The translations under genes and the position numbers were made by a program. Below, piece after piece: positions 34,263 to 41,768 of a DNA stretch of 64,000 bases. A model generated the notes under the pieces. The model was not told where the DNA came from, did not search any database, and saw only the letters and a list, made by a program, of their open reading frames with translations. Source of the stretch: Spirochaetales bacterium (GTDB lineage: Bacteria > Spirochaetota > Leptospiria > Leptospirales > Leptonemataceae); the NCBI GenBank assembly GCA_015075425.1, contig JABTUL010000004.1:62001-126000 (forward strand), written 5' to 3'. Each line of letters starts with the position of its first letter. Within the stretch, counting starts at the first letter, position 1.

Positions 34263-35348
34263 GTGAAGTTATTCCGGGCTGTACGCCACCTGCTGATTCA
34301 GATCCTGGGCCACCCGGCCTACAATTTTCTGGCCACTCTGGCAACAGCAGGAAGCATCTGTCTGATTTTTATACCGGCCTTTTTTGATTTGAGCCTGGAG
34401 GGGTCGCGACGCCTCCTTGATCTGGACCATCTCTTGCTTCTTTTGTTCTCCGTTGAGGCTGCGCTGAAATTTATAGCTTCCGGTCGTAGATACCTCCTGC
34501 GGCTGCCCTTCTTCATTGATCTGGCAGTGATTGCCCCGCTTTTTTACTATGTCCTCTGTCAGGAGCTCTATGCACGCGGCTTTATCCTGGATGTTCAGGC
34601 CTGGCAGGAGTTTCCGGGGCTTGATATCCTGAAAGGAGCTCGTATTTTCCGTTTTCTTTACCTTTTCCATTTTTTCTATTCCCTCAAACAGATGGGGCTT
34701 TTTGTCGAAGAGTCAAGGTCCGCAGCCAAAGAGCGGATTTTTGGTGGAATAGCTGCCATTCAGTTCAGCTTCGTCCTTCTTGCTGGCATGGCCAGCTCCT
34801 GGTTTTATGCCAGCCTCAATGAAACCCAGAGACAGACCCGAATTGAACAAATCTCCCAGCACGCGACGGACTACGGGCTGGAACGCACCTATGCCGCCTA
34901 CAAAGAAGAGGTTCTCTATGTGCGCCAGGCTGCCCTGGAAGGGAGCTTTGAAATCAAGAGCCTGGACCCGGCCTATGTTTCGGCTCATTTCCTCTATAAA
35001 AGAGACTACATCCAGATCGATGGGGTGACTCCGGGCGGCACCATCCAGATCAGCTTCCGCGATCTGGTGCAAAATCAGCGCAAGATCGAATTGCTTGTGC
35101 TCTTCATCGGGGCTGTTGTAATCGTTACGCTTCTGTTTGGTCTGAATTACTACTTAAACCAGATTGTCATCCATCCGGTCAGTCGGGCCATGCGGGTCAT
35201 TGAACTGCGCATGGCGGGCGAGGAGCTTGAACACAGTCTGCACGAGGAACAAATCCCCTCTGAAATCACTGCGCTGATCCATAAAGTGGATCTTCTCTAC
35301 CAGCAGATGCGTGAACCCGCTGAATTCATAGAAGCAGTGCCGCAATAA
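34263..35348 (+). CDS. voltage-sensor-like (VSD) / periplasmic domain / HAMP-like membrane protein, copy 1
   Basis: About 361 residues from the GTG at 34263. The frame is open further upstream, but there it is antisense to the phosphatase; the true start is uncertain. Four N-terminal helices match a voltage-sensor domain: S2 LLFSVEAALKFIASG, S3 LPFFIDLAVIAPLF, and S4-like DILKGARIFRFLYLFHFF with Lys/Arg/Arg/His. No pore loop or selectivity filter follows. Instead there is a fifth helix (~165-190), an extracytoplasmic segment of ~100 residues, a sixth helix (ELLVLFIGAVVIVTLLFG) and a HAMP-like end beginning QIVIHPVSRAMRVIELRMAG. The protein at 52527 has the same plan. Function unknown. Confidence 0.72.
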   Translation: MKLFRAVRHLLIQILGHPAYNFLATLATAGSICLIFIPAFFDLSLEGSRRLLDLDHLLLLLFSVEAALKFIASGRRYLLRLPFFIDLAVIAPLFYYVLCQELYARGFILDVQAWQEFPGLDILKGARIFRFLYLFHFFYSLKQMGLFVEESRSAAKERIFGGIAAIQFSFVLLAGMASSWFYASLNETQRQTRIEQISQHATDYGLERTYAAYKEEVLYVRQAALEGSFEIKSLDPAYVSAHFLYKRDYIQIDGVTPGGTIQISFRDLVQNQRKIELLVLFIGAVVIVTLLFGLNYYLNQIVIHPVSRAMRVIELRMAGEELEHSLHEEQIPSEITALIHKVDLLYQQMREPAEFIEAVPQ

Positions 35349-37791
35349 CGCCCTGCCCCTTTGCCAGCGATCCCATGGAACGGGCAAAGGGATTCAAGGG
35401 CCGGTCCGCCGTCCATTTCTCAGCGGTTCCCGTATGAATGGCGGTGACCAGAAGATCACCGGGCTTGATGGCCCCGCTTTCTGCCGTAACTTTCACGGGT
35501 ACCAGCCCGTACAGGGCAACGGGCCGGGTCTCTTCCCCTTCTTTACGGGCGTTGAGCAGGAGAGATACCGATGGCTGAAAAATTCCCATGACTGCAGCAT
35601 TGCGGCTGCGCGATCGGGCCAGCCAGCCATCACGCGAGGAAGCAACCAGAATATCGCCCTCTTCCAGGATTTCCTGGTTCTCGATAAAAAAGTAGGCACC
35701 CAGGCTTGCCTGGCGATGATCCCCCGAGCACTCTACTGTTCCCTGAAAGGCAGAAAGTCCGAGCGCCAGTATGGCCCGGCCTGATGTGGCAATCCCCTGC
35801 CATTCCGAATGAGCGCCAGCGACCAGGGCAAAATCCTGTCCGGAAAACAGTCGACCTCCCGGTCCTTTGAGGCTGGCGCCGGAAATCCCCTCGCCAGAAT
35901 GAGAAAGGCCACTGATTCCCGATTTTTCGCCATAACCCAGTACTCCCTGCGCACCCTGCCCGACAACGCCAGCTGCTCCTTCATTGACTCCATGGATGGG
36001 GCTGTGATCGAACGGAGGCGGATGGATTCCCTCATAGGTTTTTCCTGTTTCTGCTTTGAGCAAAAGCAGGCCCGTATGACTGGAAAATTCATGCTCAACG
36101 GGTGCGTAGTCATGTTCATGGCTTAGCGGCGGGCGGGCATCAGTCAAGCGGGGGTCCTGGGCTTGGACGGCCCGCCCTGCCAGAGTACTTCCCGGCGGAG
36201 CCAGTTCCACGATCCCCGGTGCTTCTTCACTGGCCAGCTTGAGCCGACGATCATGCCCCTGCACCACAACGCCAGCCCGATCCTCTCCATTGGCTGCCAG
36301 TTCCACAATGCCGGCTCGCTCTTCTGTTGCCGGCATGAGCCTCGGGTCACTGCTCTGTACCGCTGCTTCATTTTCTGTTTCCAGCAAGCGAGCAAAACGC
36401 ATGATACCGGCCTGCTCCGTCGTCGCTTTGCGTAAGCGACTGTCGTTGGCCTGTACCACATCGCCGGGCTTATCTGCACCGTCGTGTGATAGACGTACAA
36501 TTCCATGACTGGATTCACTGGCCGGCCGCAGTCGACGATCATGTCCCTGAACCACAACTCCAGGCCTGTCCTCTCCGTCCGCGGCCAGTTCTACAATGCC
36601 CCGGCTTTCTTCCGTTGCCGCCTTCAGGCGGTCATCATCGGATTGCAACGCATGAGCCCGACGGGACTCATTGTTGCGGGCCAGCCGTACAATGCCTGGC
36701 AGATCTTCGCTGGCATATTTCAGCCGACGATCACTTCCCTGCACAGCAACTTCGGGACGGTCCTCCCCGTCACGAGCCAGTTCCACAATACCTTTCATTT
36801 CTGTCGTGGCGTCGCGCAGCCGGCGGTCACTGCCCTGGACCACAATGCCTTCGCGGACTTCACCATCCATGGCCAGTCGCACAATACCGGAGCGCAGCAC
36901 GGAAGCATAAGGCACAGGTTCCGTCTGCTGGCGCGTTTCAAACAGGTCAGGAGCAGCGTAAAGCTCTATTTCTATCAATTGTGATATATATTTACCTTCA
37001 CGTGTTCGTGCGCCCTCCAGAATGATAAGACGCAAATAGCGTACGTTAGTGGGGATGAAGCGCCAGCGGTACCATGTGCCCGGTTCGGCCAAAAATCCAT
37101 TTTCCTCAAAGAGATTGTGCCAGGCGATATTGTCTTCGCTATAGGTAATACGAAATACTTCCGGGAAGAAAGTTTCCCGGTCGTTTTTGCTCAGCAGGCG
37201 GATTTCTGAAACACGGTTCACCGCTCCCAGGTCCATCTGGATAAATTCTTCACGTTTCTGCGATCGCAGCGAGCTTGACCAGCCATATTCCGGCCGCCCA
37301 TCAATTAAATTTTCCCGCACCCACAATCGATCCAGTTCACTGGATACTTCCAGATCTACAAGACCGGAGATCATCAGCCTGAAGGCCCCGAAGGCACTGA
37401 AGTATTTCCCGCTGGAATTGGTTGCATCCGCAAGAAAAAGAAATTTTATATATTTTGTTGTTGTAAGGGCAAAGTTCCAGCTCATGGTGTTGGAAAGACC
37501 GGGCTTGAAATCGCTTTCTTTGAGGATGGGCTCCCAGACCAGTCCATCTGCTGAAACTTCAAACCGGAAAGTTCCCGGAAAAAAATTCCGGTGCTCTGGA
37601 TGGGTTTCAATCTGGATAGCATTGAAGGCTACCTGTCCCTCGAAGATGCCGATGCAACTGACCAGTGTTGGAGTATCCCATTCGGGACTCTGCCAGGCCA
37701 GTATACGACCGGAGTTATCTTCAGTCCGGCCGGGAGCCTGCCATTCAGAAAAGAGTAACAGATCGGGATGGGAAATTCTTACGGATTCCAT
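35326..37791 (-). CDS. discoidin-domain protein with eight 32-residue repeats and tail-spike-like C-terminus
   Basis: 821 residues, with no signal peptide. Residues ~5-145 and ~150-285 read as two F5/8-type C (discoidin) domains (FRFEVSADGLVWEPIL; FRITYSEDNIAWHNLF), which usually bind sugars or lipids. Residues ~297-551 are eight repeats of 32 residues with consensus ATEE--GIVELA-DGEDR-GVVVQG-DRRLK. The last 270 residues are Gly-rich (GVVGQGAQGVLGYGEKSGISG) and end in a domain like the autoproteolytic C-termini of phage tail spikes (GLVPVKVTAESGAIKPGDLLVT). The overall form suggests a fibrous surface or phage-tail-like adhesin. Its stop overlaps the end of the convergent VSD gene by 23 bases, and its start lies 12 bases inside the Rep-like gene. 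Confidence 0.75.
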   Translation of the reverse strand: MESVRISHPDLLLFSEWQAPGRTEDNSGRILAWQSPEWDTPTLVSCIGIFEGQVAFNAIQIETHPEHRNFFPGTFRFEVSADGLVWEPILKESDFKPGLSNTMSWNFALTTTKYIKFLFLADATNSSGKYFSAFGAFRLMISGLVDLEVSSELDRLWVRENLIDGRPEYGWSSSLRSQKREEFIQMDLGAVNRVSEIRLLSKNDRETFFPEVFRITYSEDNIAWHNLFEENGFLAEPGTWYRWRFIPTNVRYLRLIILEGARTREGKYISQLIEIELYAAPDLFETRQQTEPVPYASVLRSGIVRLAMDGEVREGIVVQGSDRRLRDATTEMKGIVELARDGEDRPEVAVQGSDRRLKYASEDLPGIVRLARNNESRRAHALQSDDDRLKAATEESRGIVELAADGEDRPGVVVQGHDRRLRPASESSHGIVRLSHDGADKPGDVVQANDSRLRKATTEQAGIMRFARLLETENEAAVQSSDPRLMPATEERAGIVELAANGEDRAGVVVQGHDRRLKLASEEAPGIVELAPPGSTLAGRAVQAQDPRLTDARPPLSHEHDYAPVEHEFSSHTGLLLLKAETGKTYEGIHPPPFDHSPIHGVNEGAAGVVGQGAQGVLGYGEKSGISGLSHSGEGISGASLKGPGGRLFSGQDFALVAGAHSEWQGIATSGRAILALGLSAFQGTVECSGDHRQASLGAYFFIENQEILEEGDILVASSRDGWLARSRSRNAAVMGIFQPSVSLLLNARKEGEETRPVALYGLVPVKVTAESGAIKPGDLLVTAIHTGTAEKWTADRPLNPFARSMGSLAKGQGVIAALLL
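36139..36903 (-). repeat. eight tandem 96-bp coding repeats
   Basis: The DNA encoding the eight 32-residue units of the discoidin protein. Units 2, 4 and 7 are closest to each other (GIVELA-DGEDR). Units 3, 5 and 6 have diverged. The strict 96-bp period keeps the frame, so unequal crossing-over could change repeat number. Confidence 0.75.
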
Positions 37792-38513
37792 GAATCGGCT
37801 CCTGCGGGATTCCTGGAAATCAGAAGATCATTTGCAAAATACACCCGGGAACAAACCTGCTCCAGAAGGGCTTTGAGGTGTTCTGGAAGCGAATCAGAAA
37901 AAATATAGAGGTCGTTTTCTGTCGAGAGGAGGGCTTCTTTCATCATTCGCAGACTGCTGGCGGATATTTGTCCGGCCAGGGCTTTCTCAATTTCCGACCA
38001 TGATGCTCTTTTGCCTTCGACTGTCGGGTAAAGTCTTTTTTGTTCGGCCTCAGGAGTGGCATCGTGGGCGAGAGGCACCCCTGCTGGATTATTGGTTATA
38101 GATATATGTACATGGTTGTACGGCTGGCCGACCCGAAGCGCCCCAGCGGCAGGCCCACCTGCTCCCCTGCGGGGCGCGGACACACCCCCCTGCGGGGCAG
38201 CAGCGTGTCCCTCAGGAGAGCAGGCCCAGTCCATGCGGAAGTGGTAGTAGCTGTTCTTGCGGCCATTTCCCCGGGAGACGGTGATCAAGCCGAGTTCCAC
38301 CAGCTCCTCGCGGGCTTTCCGCAGAGTAGATTTCTGCTTAAAACCAGTCAATTTCAGCAGAACGGTGGTGCCGGGGAACACAGGCTTGAACTGTCCATCA
38401 GAAAAGCGTAGCAAAGCCGGGTACAGGGCCCGGGCAGCAGCAGACATTCGGGCCCACAGGCCGCTGTCAAAAAGCGCAGTTACCAGCTTGGCGTAGGGTA
38501 AATCTTTTCCCAT
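37779..38513 (-). CDS. Rep-like winged-helix protein
   Basis: 244 residues from the ATG at 38513, chosen because GAGGT lies four bases upstream of it; the frame extends 21 codons further without a ribosome site. Residues ~15-95 look like a winged-helix domain of the plasmid/phage replication type (LYPALLRFSDGQFKPVFPG, LLKLTGFKQKSTLRKAREELVELGLITVSRGNGRK, YYHFRMD). A Pro/Gly/Ala-rich linker follows (~100-130), then a helical C-terminal part. It stands directly downstream of parA-parB on the same strand and behind an antisense RNA-like unit, which is the usual setting of a replication initiator. No catalytic motif proves this. Confidence 0.65.
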   Translation of the reverse strand: MGKDLPYAKLVTALFDSGLWARMSAAARALYPALLRFSDGQFKPVFPGTTVLLKLTGFKQKSTLRKAREELVELGLITVSRGNGRKNSYYHFRMDWACSPEGHAAAPQGGVSAPRRGAGGPAAGALRVGQPYNHVHISITNNPAGVPLAHDATPEAEQKRLYPTVEGKRASWSEIEKALAGQISASSLRMMKEALLSTENDLYIFSDSLPEHLKALLEQVCSRVYFANDLLISRNPAGADSWNP

Positions 38514-38551
38514 ACAGACCTCACAAAATCTGATTTGCGGGGCTTTTTTGT

Positions 38552-38579
38552 TTGACAGGGGAATAAAACGACACATTAT
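38552..38579 (+). promoter_or_regulatory. promoter of candidate antisense RNA
   Basis: A perfect -35 box TTGACA (38552-38557) is followed after 16 bases by CATTAT (38574-38579, four of six matches). It points away from the Rep gene, opposite to the Rep message. A start near 38586 is expected. Confidence 0.55.
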
Positions 38580-38585
38580 GTCGCT

Positions 38586-38645
38586 ACCAACATTTCCCTT
38601 TTGGAAGCCCCGCCCCTCACCGTTCCCGGAGAGGGGCTTTTTTTT
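38586..38645 (+). ncRNA. candidate antisense (countertranscript) RNA to the Rep leader
   Basis: A plus-strand transcript of about 60 bases would run from the TTGACA/CATTAT promoter to a strong terminator, wholly opposite the untranslated leader of the Rep-like gene and with no coding capacity of its own. This is the arrangement of copy-number control RNAs in plasmids. It would pair with the leader over its full length. Inferred from promoter and terminator positions only. Confidence 0.5.
38612..38645 (+). terminator. intrinsic terminator of the antisense RNA
   Basis: GCCCCTC (38612-38618) and GAGGGGC (38631-38637) pair perfectly around a 12-base loop and are followed by eight T (38638-38645). 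There is no T-run on the minus-strand side, so it works only on plus-strand transcription although both flanking genes are on the minus strand. Confidence 0.8.
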
Positions 38646-38649
38646 GCCT

Positions 38650-38686
38650 CATAATTTTATTATGTCTCATTCGCTGTCAAGCATTT
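38650..38686 (-). promoter_or_regulatory. candidate promoter of the Rep-like gene
   Basis: The minus strand reads TTGACA, then about 15 bases, then TAAAAT, inside the AT-rich palindrome CATAAT-TTT-ATTATG (38650-38664). Transcription from here would give a leader of about 140 bases that crosses the antisense-RNA region before the Rep ATG. Spacing is a little short. Confidence 0.4.
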
Positions 38687-38771
38687 TTAAATATTGCGAA
38701 TGTTCTGTACTGTGTACGATTGCAAGTACGTAAGACTGGCGAAGGAAGATTGCCTGGCTCCAGGCATAAAT

Positions 38772-39587
38772 TCATGTCAGCAGGCGATGGAGTTGCCGCT
38801 GAACGTTTCTTTCCAGTTTTTCTGCCTGGTCTTCGCTTTCGCAGGTAATGACCACCTGATGTTTGCGGCGCTGGACGGAAATTTTTTCTGCCTGGTTCCA
38901 GGCGTTATTTTTCTCTTCGCCGTTGCTTTTTCTCGCCCTCCCCTGCAGATAATCCCTGGCCTGTCGAACCGTAGCGATCTCACCTGTGCGGATAGCCTGC
39001 AAAAAAGGATCCAAATTTCCTTTGCGCTGCGCCTGCGCCGCCTGGATCATGAGATTGCGGGACTGGATTCCTGCTGCTATGCAGGCCTCCAGGACGGGAC
39101 TTTCCAGGCTGGCAATGCTCAATATTTCCGTGACATAGTTACGGGATTTCCCGACAAGGCCTGCCAGCTCAGCATCGCTAAGATCCTCTTGCTTCTTCAG
39201 GCGCAAAAGGGCCTGGGCTTCTTCCTCCGGTCGCAGATCTTCCCTCTGCAGATTTTCAATGATAGCAATGCGCCAGTAGTCGCGCTCTTCCCGGGAAATG
39301 ATCCGGCACTCGATATCGGTCCAGCCAAGCTTCTGTGCGGCCCTAAACCGGCGCTCGCCAGCAATGACGCGGTAGCCCTCCCCTTCCCTTGTCACCACGA
39401 TCGGCGAGAGCAAGCCCTCCCGCTGCAAAGAGCTGGCCAGGTCATCCAGGTTCACGGTTGCGTCCTGCCGGGGTTGCTCAGCGGACGGCTTGATGCGCTC
39501 CAGTTTCAGGCGAGTGATGGCACCATCGAGGTGCTCACTCTGGTAGATTTCCGCAAGGCTCCCCAGTTTTTTATGCTTTGAGCTCAT
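38772..39587 (-). CDS. parB: ParB-family partition protein
   Basis: 271 residues. ParB is the CTP-dependent clamp that loads at parS sites and works with ParA in DNA segregation. Seen are IKPSAEQPRQ near the N-terminus, the GYRVIAGERRFRAAQKLG box of the CTP-binding domain, IIENLQREDLRPEEEAQAL, and the HTH region LSDAELAGLVGKSRNYVTEIL. The C-terminal ~60 residues are basic and Gln-rich and should dimerise. It overlaps the end of parA by 17 bases, so the two are co-translated. Confidence 0.92.
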   Translation of the reverse strand: MSSKHKKLGSLAEIYQSEHLDGAITRLKLERIKPSAEQPRQDATVNLDDLASSLQREGLLSPIVVTREGEGYRVIAGERRFRAAQKLGWTDIECRIISREERDYWRIAIIENLQREDLRPEEEAQALLRLKKQEDLSDAELAGLVGKSRNYVTEILSIASLESPVLEACIAAGIQSRNLMIQAAQAQRKGNLDPFLQAIRTGEIATVRQARDYLQGRARKSNGEEKNNAWNQAEKISVQRRKHQVVITCESEDQAEKLERNVQRQLHRLLT

Positions 39588-40329
39588 GGCAAAGCTCCTT
39601 CATGAAGTCGCGGTATTCTGCCGCCTGTTTAGAATCCGGGGCATAATCGAAAATGGACTTGCTGGCCAGATGACTTTCCCCGACGGCCACTCCAGCGCTG
39701 ATGGTTGCTTTGAATACCGGAAAGAATTGGGAAACAACGGGCAGAATGGTCTTGGTCAGGACGGTCTTGGGTTTGAGCTGCGTAACCAGAGCCCCCAGGA
39801 TCTCCAGATCCGGGTTGATCCGCCTTTTGATGGAATTGATGGTCGTTTGTAGCCCGCTCATGCCATCTATGCTGAATTTTTCTGCCTGGGCCGGGACCAC
39901 CACGTGTGTGGCGGCGACCAGAGCATTTATGGTAAAAATGGAAAGGCTGGGCGGACAATCGATGATGATGAATTTGAAATCGTTTTTGACGGGGGATAGC
40001 GCATCCCGGAGGATGTAGGGAGCATCTACGTTCAGACTGTAGGATTCAACTTCAGCCAGAGTGATTTTTGAGGGAGCGACTTTCAGCAGCGGCTCGCTTG
40101 TGGGTAGAAGGATATCGGCAAGGGAAACCTGGCCGGAAAAGACGTTGTAGAGCGATTTTTCCAGCTTGTCTGGATTGGTAAAGATTCCCGTGGTGTTTGC
40201 CTGAGGATCCATGTCGATGAGCAGTGTAGCCTTTTTATCTTTGGCCAGAGCAAAGGCTAGGTTGAGAGCCGTCGTGGTCTTTCCCTCGCCTCCTTTCTGG
40301 TTGGTGATCGCTATGATTCGAGCACTCAT
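39571..40329 (-). CDS. parA: ParA-family partition ATPase
   Basis: 252 residues. ParA is the deviant-Walker ATPase that positions DNA during segregation. The P-loop reads NQKGGEGKTTTALNLA (signature Lys present; the common Val in KGGVGK is Glu). Other motifs are LLIDMDPQANTTG (A') and FIIIDCPPSLSIFTINAL (Walker B). It lacks an N-terminal DNA-binding extension, so it is of the short chromosomal/type Ib class. It is divergent from the activator-like gene at 40518, with the palindromes between them. Confidence 0.95.
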   Translation of the reverse strand: MSARIIAITNQKGGEGKTTTALNLAFALAKDKKATLLIDMDPQANTTGIFTNPDKLEKSLYNVFSGQVSLADILLPTSEPLLKVAPSKITLAEVESYSLNVDAPYILRDALSPVKNDFKFIIIDCPPSLSIFTINALVAATHVVVPAQAEKFSIDGMSGLQTTINSIKRRINPDLEILGALVTQLKPKTVLTKTILPVVSQFFPVFKATISAGVAVGESHLASKSIFDYAPDSKQAAEYRDFMKELCHELKA

Positions 40330-40344
40330 GAGATGGACCTGTGT

Positions 40345-40369
40345 GACATAATGTTCTGCAACGCATTAT
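40345..40369. repeat. inverted repeat ATAATG-N10-CATTAT upstream of parA
   Basis: ATAATG (40348-40353) and CATTAT (40364-40369) are perfect complements 16-40 bases upstream of the parA start. The octamer GACATAAT (40345-40352) also occurs, as ATTATGTC, twice in the Rep control region (38575-38582 and 38659-38666). A shared autoregulatory site is possible. Confidence 0.4.
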
Positions 40370-40435
40370 TAAAGGAAGAGAGCGTCAACTATTTTCAGGG
40401 CTCCGGCCGGTTTTTCGGATGCGTTTGTTCCCTTT

Positions 40436-40451
40436 TGTCGGACATCCGACA
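40436..40451. promoter_or_regulatory. palindrome TGTCGGACATCCGACA (site 1)
   Basis: Two 7-bp arms (TGTCGGA / TCCGACA) around a central CA. It lies in the parA/activator divergent region, 107 bases before parA. The second copy begins exactly 56 bases further on. Candidate parS or operator. Confidence 0.6.
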
Positions 40452-40491
40452 TCTGTCAAGTTTGTTGTCATCGCCTTTTCGTGCAAGAAAT

Positions 40492-40507
40492 TGTCGGATG
40501 TCCGACG
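40492..40507. promoter_or_regulatory. palindrome TGTCGGATGTCCGACG (site 2)
   Basis: The same 7-bp arms as site 1 with the inverted centre TG and one mismatch at the last base. It ends 11 bases before the ATG of the activator-like gene, so it overlaps the ribosome-binding region or promoter of that gene. A bound protein would affect its expression. Confidence 0.6.
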
Positions 40508-40517
40508 GCGGGTCTTC

Positions 40518-41768
40518 ATGTTGATTGCCGATTTTTTGCGCGGATTGCGGCCCGGAGCCGGGCTCCTTGAGGATTTTGGGCGTCTGGGAGCCCTGTCGCT
40601 CTTCCGGCGCCAGCTGGATCTTTTTTTACTGGAGTTTTCCACTTTGCCTGAGGGAACCATCCCGGCCTACCCCTTCCTTGAGGAGCCGGCCCTGATGCGA
40701 CGCCTGGCAGACAAGCAATTCTTTCGAGCTGATCCGGGTAGTGCGCTTCTGCCGGGATCGAAGGTGACCTGGGTTGCCGTGGATGATGTCCAGAATCCGC
40801 TGGCCCTTGCTGTGCTTGAAACCGGCCATGAGGAGGCGGAGCTCGGGGCATTTCTGTCCATGGCGCTGGCTCTTCATTTGTTTCGGCGTCGATCCCTGCC
40901 GGAATGGCTCCTTCCTGTCCTTCGTGAGCTGGAAGAATCGCAGGGGTTTGTGCTCGTCCAGTCGGAGCCAGGCTCGGGAGCGGATCTCCTCCAGGGTTTC
41001 CTTGTCGAGGCGCCGGGCGTGGAGCTGGCGCATGTGAGCTTTTCGCCGGCCCGGCTTTCCGGCCGGGTACAGATGCGGGAGCTCTTTGGTATGGATGCGG
41101 GGAAGCGGCTGGCGGGGCCGGGTGCTGTGCTGCCTTTTCTGGAGCGCAGCAGTCCCTTTCTCATTATTCAGGAGCCCGCCTTTCTGGATGCCCTGGTCCA
41201 GCAGCTCCTGGCAGAACGGGAGGAGCAGTGGCTCTTTTTTTTCACCGAATTTGACCTGGGAGCCCTCGCGGCAGCAGGCCGATTTTCTGGCGAGTTGCTC
41301 GCCCGTTGCCAGCAAAAATTTGTACTGCCTCCTTTGCGGCAGCTGGATTCGCAGGTGCTGGCCCGGGAAATACAGCGTCAATTGGGTCTACTCATGGAGA
41401 GGTACGGGCGCCAGGCAGAGCTTTCTCCGGATGGACTGAACTTGCTTCTGGATCAGGACTGGCCCGGAAATTTGAATGAGTTGACTCTGGTGCTTGAGCT
41501 AGCGTTCTTGTCCTGCCAGCAAGATGGTGCTATGTCGGCGGCCGCAGTGCAAAAAGGACTGGCTCTGCGCGGTGATTCTGCCCGCAAGGATGAGCTGGAT
41601 CTTCGTTCCAGGTTGGGCCAGCTGGAGCGTAGTTTGATCCTGCAGGCACACATTCTGCATGGGGGCAATCAGGTTCACATGGCAAGGGCGCTGCGGATCT
41701 CACGGGGTTCTTTGCAATACAAGCTGGAAAAGATGGGGCTGAATGATGCTGGGAAGCAACAAGAGTGA
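40518..41768 (+). CDS. degenerate NtrC-family (sigma-54 activator-like) protein with Fis-type HTH
   Basis: 416 residues from the ATG at 40518. The order of a bacterial enhancer-binding protein is kept: residues ~165-300 align with the AAA+ core, ~300-335 read LPPLRQLDSQVLAREI, then LLLDQDWPGNLNELTLVLELAF as in the family's YPWPGNVREL block, and the end is a Fis-type HTH (ILHGGNQVHMARALRISRGSLQYKLEKMGL). The Walker A is reduced to SEPGSGADLL, without the Lys, and no GAFTGA loop is seen. It probably cannot hydrolyse ATP or activate sigma-54. It may act as a DNA-binding protein at the par locus; the palindrome at 40492 lies just upstream. Confidence 0.75.
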   Translation: MLIADFLRGLRPGAGLLEDFGRLGALSLFRRQLDLFLLEFSTLPEGTIPAYPFLEEPALMRRLADKQFFRADPGSALLPGSKVTWVAVDDVQNPLALAVLETGHEEAELGAFLSMALALHLFRRRSLPEWLLPVLRELEESQGFVLVQSEPGSGADLLQGFLVEAPGVELAHVSFSPARLSGRVQMRELFGMDAGKRLAGPGAVLPFLERSSPFLIIQEPAFLDALVQQLLAEREEQWLFFFTEFDLGALAAAGRFSGELLARCQQKFVLPPLRQLDSQVLAREIQRQLGLLMERYGRQAELSPDGLNLLLDQDWPGNLNELTLVLELAFLSCQQDGAMSAAAVQKGLALRGDSARKDELDLRSRLGQLERSLILQAHILHGGNQVHMARALRISRGSLQYKLEKMGLNDAGKQQE

